Source: an uncultured Verrucomicrobiota bacterium
Lineage (GTDB): Bacteria; Verrucomicrobiota; Verrucomicrobiae; Opitutales; Opitutaceae
Assembly: GCA_946482165.1 (NCBI GenBank)
Contig: CAMLQS010000295.1
Span: 1 to 6,426 of the forward strand
Direction of reading: 5' to 3'
Length of the DNA stretch: 6,426 bases
The notes below the pieces were generated by a model, which saw only the letters and a program-made list of their open reading frames with translations, was not told where the DNA came from and searched no databases. Both the position numbers and the translations under genes were made by a program. Each line of letters starts with the position of its first letter. Position 1 is the stretch's first letter. This document shows, one piece after another, positions 1 through 6,426 of this stretch.

Positions 1-408
1 GTTTTCGAGTGGGCGGATGACGTCGCGGAGAACGACCCCGTCATGGCGGTGGGTCTGGACCGGACCCCCAAGGTGATCAAGGGACCCGCCTGGCTGGGCG
101 GGATGGTCCTGGAACTTGGCCGTTCGGAAGGGGATGAGGGCAACCCGACGGTGCTGCACGATGTGCCGCTTCAGCGAGGGGACAGCGGCGGGCCGCTGTT
201 GAACGAAAAGGCGCGCCTGATCGGCATCAACGTCGAGGGCCGGTTGGGGCTCTTCCGTTCGCTGCTCCCCAATGCCCGGGCTTCCGAAGGCGTGGCGGAG
301 CGTCCGGATCGGAAATGGGTGGAGGAGCTGATCGAGAAAGACGCCGCCAACCCGCCGCCCGCGGCCTCCGAGGAGGTGTTCGTGTTTGGGGCCGGTCACT
401 CCGGTTGA
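1..408 (+). CDS. Trypsin-like serine protease, C-terminal part (5' end outside window)
   Basis: The frame is open from base 1 to a TGA at 406-408, giving 135 visible residues. The first visible ATG at 43 is internal, because protein-like sequence continues upstream of it to the window edge. The motif GDSGGPLLN at visible residues 60-68 is the nucleophilic serine motif of chymotrypsin-fold (S1 family) proteases, with Ser62 as the likely nucleophile. It is followed by the usual hydrophobic strand LIGINVEG. The His and Asp of the triad would lie upstream of the window. After the catalytic core there is a short charged helix-like segment and a Pro/Ala-rich tail ending in GAGHSG. No PDZ domain follows, unlike DegP/HtrA proteins. 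The signal peptide, if any, cannot be seen. The gene converges on the hsdR remnant, whose out-of-frame tail reads antisense across it. Family assignment is good; substrate and location are unknown. Confidence 0.75.
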   Translation, partial: VFEWADDVAENDPVMAVGLDRTPKVIKGPAWLGGMVLELGRSEGDEGNPTVLHDVPLQRGDSGGPLLNEKARLIGINVEGRLGLFRSLLPNARASEGVAERPDRKWVEELIEKDAANPPPAASEEVFVFGAGHSG

Positions 409-2137
409 GGCTCCGGACTTGGTTCAAGAACACTGGAGATTTGTCTGATGGCAGTGCGGGCAGTGGTCGTCGGGCAGCGGGTGTATCGGCATGTTTGATC
501 GGATAGGGGCCTTGTTCCTCTTCCAGCATGAGGTCCTGCTGCTTGATTTTGGAGAGACGGTAGTGGCTGAGCACTACGTGACTGAGATCGACGTCGTCGT
601 CATCGACGTTTTGCTCGCGGAGGAGTGGGGCGAGGTTGCGGGCGTAGAGGCTGAGCTTTTCGAGGTCCGCGTCGTCGTAGTCCACGATCTGCGACATGAA
701 CTCGTAGAAGCGCACGAAGGTGCCGAGGTCCTTCTTAAATATCTCCAGCGCGTCCTTTTCCTTCTTCGCGTCCTTGTGGTTTTTCTCCGCGTTGGCCCGG
801 AGGACGGCGTCGCCCGACTTCTTGGCGCGCTCCAGCAGGTCGCGGGTTTGCTGGTAGGCGAGGACGGCGGCCTTGTAGCGGATCTGCCAGCGCTGCACCG
901 CCGGTTTGCAGATGTTGGCGAGCGCGGCGTTGCTTTTGCTCTTCTGGAAAAATGCGGTGCAGAATTGCTCCACCTCGGGCCACTGGAAGATGCCCGCCGC
1001 GCGCAGCTTTTCGTTGAGGTCGAAGATCAGGTTGGGGTCGGAGACGTCGTCGAGCGTGGCCGTCTTGTAGTAGGGGAGGAAGGCGTTGAGGATATCCTCC
1101 GGCTCGTTGAAGAAATCCAAGACGAAGGTGCCGGTGGCCGCCTTTCCGGGATAGACGCGGTTGAGCCGCGAAAGGGTTTGCACGCACTCCACGCCGCCGA
1201 GCTTCTTGTCCACATACATGGCGCAGAGCTTGGGCTGGTCGAAGCCGGTCTGAAACTTGTTGGCCACGATCATCACCTGATAGTCCGGCGTGTCGAAGGC
1301 CTTGCGCATGTCGCGGCCCTTGAGGCCGGGGTTCATGCCGATCTCGGTGAACTTCACGCCGAGCAGGCCGGCGGAGTTCGGGTCTTTCGCGGTGAACTCC
1401 ACTTCGCCGGAGAAGGCCACCATGCCGTAGAGTTTGGCGTAGCCTTTCGCGGCGATGTATTTGTCGAAGGCCAGTTTGTAGCGCACCGCCTCCTTGCGGG
1501 AGCTGGTGACGACCATCGCCTTGGCGTGGCCGCCGAGCAGGCCCATGACCTTGGTTTTAAAGTGCTCGACGATGACCTGCACCTTTTGCGCGATGTTGTA
1601 GTCGTGCAGGCGCACCCACTGGTTGAGCTTCACCTGCGCCTTGCGGCTCTCGACCGTCTCCTCGGTCTGCTGGATCTTGAGCGCGAGTTGGTAGGCGACC
1701 TTGTAGTTCGTGTAGTTCCTCAGGACATCGAGAATAAAACCCTCCTCGATCGCCTGCCGCATGCTGTAAACGTGGAAGGCCTCCGGCTTGTTTTTCTTGG
1801 ACGGCGCGGCCTTGGGATCGGGCAGGCGGCCGAAGAGTTCGAGCGTCTTCGTCTTGGGCGTGGCGGTGAAGGCGAAGAAGCTGAGGTTGGCGTTGGCCCG
1901 ACGCGAGGCGACCGCGGCGGCGATCATGTCGTCGGACGACAGTTCCTTTTCGTCGTCGTCGCCACCCTCGATCATGAGCACTTCCTTGAGTTGCCGCGCA
2001 GTGGAGCCGCTTTGCGAGGAGTGGGCTTCGTCGGCGATGATGGAGTAGCGACGCTCCTTCAGGCTCACGCTGTTTTCGATGGCGCGAAGCACGAAGGGGA
2101 AGGTCTGGATGGTGACGATGATGATGAATGGGGCATG
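227..2137 (-). pseudogene. hsdR: Type I restriction subunit R (HsdR), remnant truncated at both ends
   Basis: HsdR is the ATP-dependent translocase and nuclease subunit of Type I restriction enzymes. The frame opens after a TAA at 2138-2140, and homology begins at once with [11 protein letters not shown] (2125-2093), upstream of the first usable start, GTG at 2092. Counting from that GTG, visible motifs are DEAH (21-24, helicase motif II), FTATP (75-79, motif III), VTSSRKEA (195-202), QTGFDQPKL (281-289, motif V) and QTLSRLNRVYPGK (305-317, motif VI). These are followed by the helical region ending in LSHYRLSKIK. The N-terminal PD-(D/E)xK nuclease and the Walker A motif are absent. HsdR-like sequence stops near residue 528 (about 510). 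The frame then runs to a TGA at 227-229 through low-complexity Pro/Arg sequence antisense to the protease gene, so that tail is probably not authentic. The natural C-terminal helical domain that docks on the methylase is also missing. Neither cleavage nor ATP-driven translocation is expected. Confidence 0.9.
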
Positions 2138-2280
2138 TTATCGAGCGGGTGCTTGGGACGGTATCGCACGAATCTGAATCGCGGGTCGACCAGCGATGGA
2201 TGATTTCGTCGTCCTTCGTCGTGTGAAGGCCGCCAAGCGCGATCATTTTCACCGGACGCTCCTCGTCACCGTGTTCATTG
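2126..2280. other. Deletion or rearrangement junction between hsdS and hsdR
   Basis: Read on the minus strand, HsdS-like sequence fades shortly after the second TRD begins (about 2280). HsdR sequence begins at about 2125, in a different frame, at the beta strand preceding the DEAH box. Between them the frames give no sequence I recognise. The HsdS-phase frame keeps a coding-like base pattern to about 2190, then loses it. The expected contents are missing: the rest of TRD2, the second conserved spacer, the hsdS stop, the hsdR start, the nuclease domain and Walker A. The HsdR side starts in a short ATC/GAT trinucleotide run (2112-2125), which might have supplied microhomology. A true deletion and a false join during assembly would look the same here. 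Confidence 0.7.
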
Positions 2281-3017
2281 GCGTATTTGAGCCGCGTTGT
2301 TCCCCAATGCGTGGGGACTTGGCCGAGCCATTCGATGCCGGAGTCTTTTAGGGGGGCGTGGGGATTGAGGCCTTTGGTCACGGCATGGCTGATCACGGCC
2401 TGCCGTTTTTCTTTCAGCAGTCGGATCAACGCTTCCTGCTTTTCGATCAGCCGGTCGATCTTCGCCGTCTCGTGGTCGAGGAACTTGGCGATTTGGGTCT
2501 GTTCGGAAAGGGGGGGAACAACGACCGCTGTGTCGAAGAAACTTTCGGGATACAGCCGAAGCCGCGAATCAATCACTCCGGTTGAGCGAGTCTTGAAGTG
2601 TCCGGTGTAGAGATCCGTCCGGAGCAGGTGATGCATGTAGTTCGGATCAATGCCTTCGAAGAAGCGGAACACCGAGTAGGCCGGACTGACGATTCCATCG
2701 AATTTCGACACGCCCAGGCCCCGCTTCCACGCGAGCATGATGTTCATGACGAGGTCGTCTACCTGGCACTTCTTGTATCCTTCGAGCGACTCAGCGCGGG
2801 ATAGAAATTCACCTTCCTCTACGACCTCACCTCGCGGCTTCACTCCGTAGTATTCGGAAACCGAGAGTAGCGTTTCTTCTCCGCACTCGGATCGCTCGGA
2901 TACTTCGCGAAAGAGAAATTTTCCCCGAAGCACCTTCCAGCCAGTCGGTATGTCACCGATCCAATCTTCACCCGCGGAGTTATACTTGGGATACGGCTTA
3001 TACCGCCCGTTGCTCAC
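2126..3017 (-). pseudogene. hsdS: Type I specificity subunit S (HsdS), second half lost
   Basis: HsdS carries two target-recognition domains (TRDs) that set the bipartite DNA target, joined by conserved helical spacers. The start is GTG at 3017-3015. It overlaps the hsdM stop in GTGA and has a strong AGGAGG seven bases upstream, so it is preferred over the longer frame from 3194, whose extra residues are antisense-like Arg/Pro sequence from inside hsdM. Residues 1-165 form TRD1, entered by the typical [13 protein letters not shown]. Residues 168-220 are the central conserved region, beginning [14 protein letters not shown] and continuing into a long coiled coil. Residues 226-238 ([12 protein letters not shown]) repeat the TRD-entry motif. 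Only a few residues of TRD2 follow (RLKYANE, to about 2277) before recognisable HsdS sequence is lost. The frame stays open past the junction, out of frame through hsdR, to a stop at 1557. As written it would make 486 residues with a nonsense tail. Confidence 0.88.
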
Positions 3018-3037
3018 GAGTGGACCTCCTGCAGGAG
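3018..3037 (-). promoter_or_regulatory. hsdS ribosome binding site inside the hsdM 3' end, with palindrome
   Basis: AGGAGG lies at 3030-3025, seven bases before the GTG at 3017, and decides the hsdS start. It sits within a perfect 12-bp palindrome, CTCCTGCAGGAG (3026-3037). In mRNA this could fold as a four-pair stem with a UGCA loop that partly hides the Shine-Dalgarno sequence. Together with the four-base GTGA overlap, this suggests translational coupling of hsdS to hsdM. Coupling is an inference. As written, hsdM translation would stop at 3250, too far upstream to provide it. Confidence 0.75.
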
Positions 3038-3249
3038 TTTTAGGATCTCGCCGCTTACGGCGTCGAGGTCGGCGTCGATCTTGGCAAGGTCGCGCGGGGG
3101 CTGGTATTGATAAAAGTGGCGGTTGAAGGGAATTTCGTAGCCGACGAGGCCGACTTGGTCGTCCTTGGGGTCGCGCTTGGTGGCATCGATCCACGCGTCG
3201 GGAACGTGGGGCAGGACTTCTTTCTGGAAATAGGCCTCGTTGAGCGCGT

Positions 3250-5343
<2,094 letters not shown>

Positions 5344-5466
5344 TGCTCGGGCGGAAAGGGGATGGACGCAGTTCGCTGGGCGATCCACGAGTTACGGGCG
5401 ACAAGAAGGGGCAAAGACCTGTGAGGCGCAGGCGCTTGGGGCAAGGCAGGATCGGGGAAACTCCGA

Positions 5467-5487
5467 GGCGGCGCGAAACGCGCCGTC
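5467..5487. terminator. Strong hairpin, possible terminator on the minus strand
   Basis: GGCGGCGCG-AAA-CGCGCCGTC forms a nine-pair stem with one G-T wobble and a three-base loop; the inner 15 bases are perfectly symmetric. On the minus strand it lies between the upstream coding remnant and hsdM, where a terminator could sit. It is followed there only by TCGGAGTTTCCCC, which is a poor U-tract, so an intrinsic terminator is uncertain. It could also be an unrelated extragenic palindrome. Confidence 0.35.
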
Positions 5488-5503
5488 GGAAGGATGAGGA
5501 GCG

Positions 5504-5545
5504 GAAACCTGAAACCTGAATCCGGAAGCGTGAGACCTGAAACTC
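5504..5545. repeat. Degenerate 7-bp tandem repeat, six units
   Basis: Six contiguous heptamers can be read on the plus strand: GAAACCT, GAAACCT, GAATCCG, GAAGCGT, GAGACCT and GAAACTC. All share GA at the first two positions. On the minus strand the array translates as runs such as FQVSRFRIQVSGFR, which explains the spurious open frames across it. Similar short arrays lie between genes in some Verrucomicrobiota; that association is from memory and is weak evidence. No function can be assigned. Confidence 0.7.
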
Positions 5546-5627
5546 CGGGACGGCGGATGCGCGGCGACGGGGTGCCGCGTTGGAAGGCGGCAGCGGCGGC
5601 GGCGGTCCAATGGGGCGAGGTGGTCCG

Positions 5628-6040
5628 CTACTTTTCTTCGTATTCTTCGTCGATGCGTTTGGCGTGGGAGAGCTGGCGGTCAAGCGGCTCGCGGTAGCGG
5701 AGGCAAGCCGCGCAGGAACTGGGGCCAGGCGGGGACTTCCACCTCGGGGTGCAGTTTCTCCGGGAGGAGATTCCAGAGTTGCCGGAGAAGGTGGCGTGAC
5801 GAGGTGGTCGGCGCCGTCGGCGCGGTGGGAGATGGTGGCGAGGCGCGGGCCGTGGCGGAGCGGATTTGCGGATTCGCCGCGGTGAGTAGCGAGGAGGCGG
5901 GTGTCGGCTTTGGAGAAAGCGGCGGAGAAGTCGCCGGTGCGGAGTGTGATCGATGTGGCGTCTTCGTTGGCGGTGACGGACGCGGGGGCGCCGGTGTTTG
6001 GCGTGGCGTTGAGCGGTGTTCCGGCGGCTGACGATCTTGC
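5628..6040 (-). pseudogene. Coding remnant in three successive frames, function unknown
   Basis: High GC at third codon positions and protein-like sequence move through three minus-strand frames. Part one (about 6030-5795) includes SITLRTGDFSAAFSKAD, then HGPRLATISHRADGADHLV. Part two (about 5800-5710) reads HLLRQLWNLLPEKLHPEVEV, then PAWPQFLR. Part three (about 5714-5628) reads ACLRYREPLDRQLSHAKRID and ends EEYEEK with TAG at 5630-5628. Each step moves the frame one base forward, as expected from single extra bases. No start codon with a ribosome site is clear, because part one opens into the 3' end of the toxin gene. I do not recognise the family. The first part loosely resembles the C-terminal sandwich domain of GH2 beta-galactosidases, and the LWNLLP motif recalls some HNH-type proteins, but neither is convincing. 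It may be one gene with two indels or two unrelated fragments. Confidence 0.45.
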
Positions 6041-6068
6041 GTTGCTCGGCGCGGAGCGAAGCCGGGGA

Positions 6069-6425
6069 TCACGCGGCGATCACGTCGATGCCGCGCAGAC
6101 CGAAGCGGGGAGCGGCGGCGAGGAGGCGGCGGTCGTTGGAATAGATTTCGACGAAGCCGGCCTCGGCGGCGGCGGCGAGGTGGAGCGCGTCGGCGGCGCG
6201 CAGATAATGGGTGGCCGGCGCGTGATGGAACGCGGCGGCCACCCGCTCAAGGTGGGCCTCGGCGATGGGCAGCCAATCGAGGGCGTTGGCCGCGCGGTCC
6301 GCGGCGATCTGCGCGAGAAGGGCGTCCACCTGGGACGGGGTGGCGGCGCCCTCGCGGACCTTGCGGTGGGCGGCGGCCATGAGTTCGGCCCGACCGTGGA
6401 GCGAGCAAACGAGGACGTCGACGGT
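6069..6425 (-). CDS. PIN-domain ribonuclease toxin, VapC-like (N terminus outside window)
   Basis: PIN-domain toxins of Type II toxin-antitoxin systems are Mg-dependent ribonucleases that cut tRNA or rRNA and are neutralised by a partner antitoxin. The frame is open from the right edge (6425) to TGA at 6071-6069, giving 118 visible residues. The ATG at 6380 is internal: the 15 residues before it (TVDVLVCSLHGRAEL) are the normal PIN strand and helix carrying the second acidic residue (Glu14). ADALHLA carries the third (Asp79), and YSNDRRLL carries the C-terminal acidic position (Asp98). The protein ends FGLRGIDVIAA, where PIN domains usually stop. The first catalytic Asp and the initiation region are outside the window. 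An antitoxin gene (vapB or similar), usually just upstream, would also lie beyond the edge, so the pairing is unproven. The closest alternative is a stand-alone PIN nuclease. Confidence 0.85.
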   Translation of the reverse strand, partial: TVDVLVCSLHGRAELMAAAHRKVREGAATPSQVDALLAQIAADRAANALDWLPIAEAHLERVAAAFHHAPATHYLRAADALHLAAAAEAGFVEIYSNDRRLLAAAPRFGLRGIDVIAA

Positions 6426-6426
6426 G

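Larger units (their letters stand above)
5344..5627. other. Intergenic region upstream of hsdM
   Basis: This stretch lies between the end of the decayed coding segment (stop at 5630-5628) and the hsdM start. It should hold the hsdM promoter, but no convincing -35/-10 pair could be picked out. It contains a 7-bp tandem repeat (5504-5545), a strong hairpin (5467-5487), a second GC-rich hairpin (5559-5565 pairing with 5574-5580) and a short inverted repeat CCGGA/TCCGG (5522-5526, 5544-5548) framing most of the tandem repeat. Frames that stay open here are repeat-derived and give no credible protein. Confidence 0.6.

Noticed and set aside
400..417. Terminator after the protease gene
   Set aside because: TCCGG and CCGGA can pair over an eight-base loop, but the stem is only five pairs and no T-run follows.
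424..492. 22-codon minus-strand frame with a CPHCHQ zinc-knuckle-like motif
   Set aside because: Only one Cys pair, no ribosome site, and it lies within the unexplained junction next to hsdR. At best it could be a transposase scrap, which I cannot support.
491..2203. Plus-strand open frame of 570 codons opposite hsdR
   Set aside because: It is exactly antisense to HsdR with all helicase motifs on the other strand. The translation is Leu/Val/Glu/Gly-rich low-complexity sequence typical of the reverse of a GC-rich gene.
5504..5545. CRISPR array
   Set aside because: The units are 7 bp, contiguous and degenerate, with no unique spacers and no cas genes in the window.
5580..5885. Plus-strand Gly/Arg-rich frame of 101 codons
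   Set aside because: It is antisense to the better-supported minus-strand coding remnant and shows no domain or ribosome site.
6069..6380. PIN toxin starting at the ATG at 6380
   Set aside because: The frame upstream encodes a normal PIN strand and helix with the second conserved acidic residue, so the gene continues past the right edge.

Overview
The window is GC-rich bacterial DNA with strongly GC-biased third codon positions. A short degenerate GAAACCT-type tandem repeat in the gap upstream of hsdM resembles repeats I associate with Opitutaceae-type Verrucomicrobiota, but that assignment is weak. Every gene except the first lies on the minus strand.

From left to right: (1) the 3' end of a trypsin-like serine protease gene on the plus strand (1-408), entering from the left edge. 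(2) A Type I restriction-modification locus on the minus strand, read right to left as hsdM - hsdS - hsdR (5343 down to about 510). All three genes are damaged. hsdM has a one-base frameshift at about 3412. hsdS keeps its first target-recognition domain and central conserved region but is lost just after its second half begins. hsdR starts abruptly just before its DEAH box and also lacks its natural C terminus. (3) A gap of about 280 bp (5344-5627) with six degenerate 7-bp tandem units and GC-rich hairpins. (4) A stretch with coding character in three successive minus-strand frames (5628-about 6040), probably a decayed or mis-sequenced gene of unknown function. (5) A PIN-domain (VapC-like) toxin gene running off the right edge (6069-6425).

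In an intact locus, HsdM and HsdS would form the sequence-specific adenine methyltransferase, and HsdR would add ATP-driven translocation and cleavage. Here HsdR lacks both its nuclease domain and Walker A motif, so restriction is not expected. Methylation is possible only if the hsdM frameshift is a sequence error or the truncated HsdM works, and if the half-length HsdS can pair with itself.

I see no evidence for a new system. The most informative features are the hsdS-hsdR deletion junction (about 2126-2280), the second breakpoint near the hsdR 3' end (about 424-510), and several single-base frame breaks. Together these point either to real decay of a defence locus or to assembly and sequencing error.
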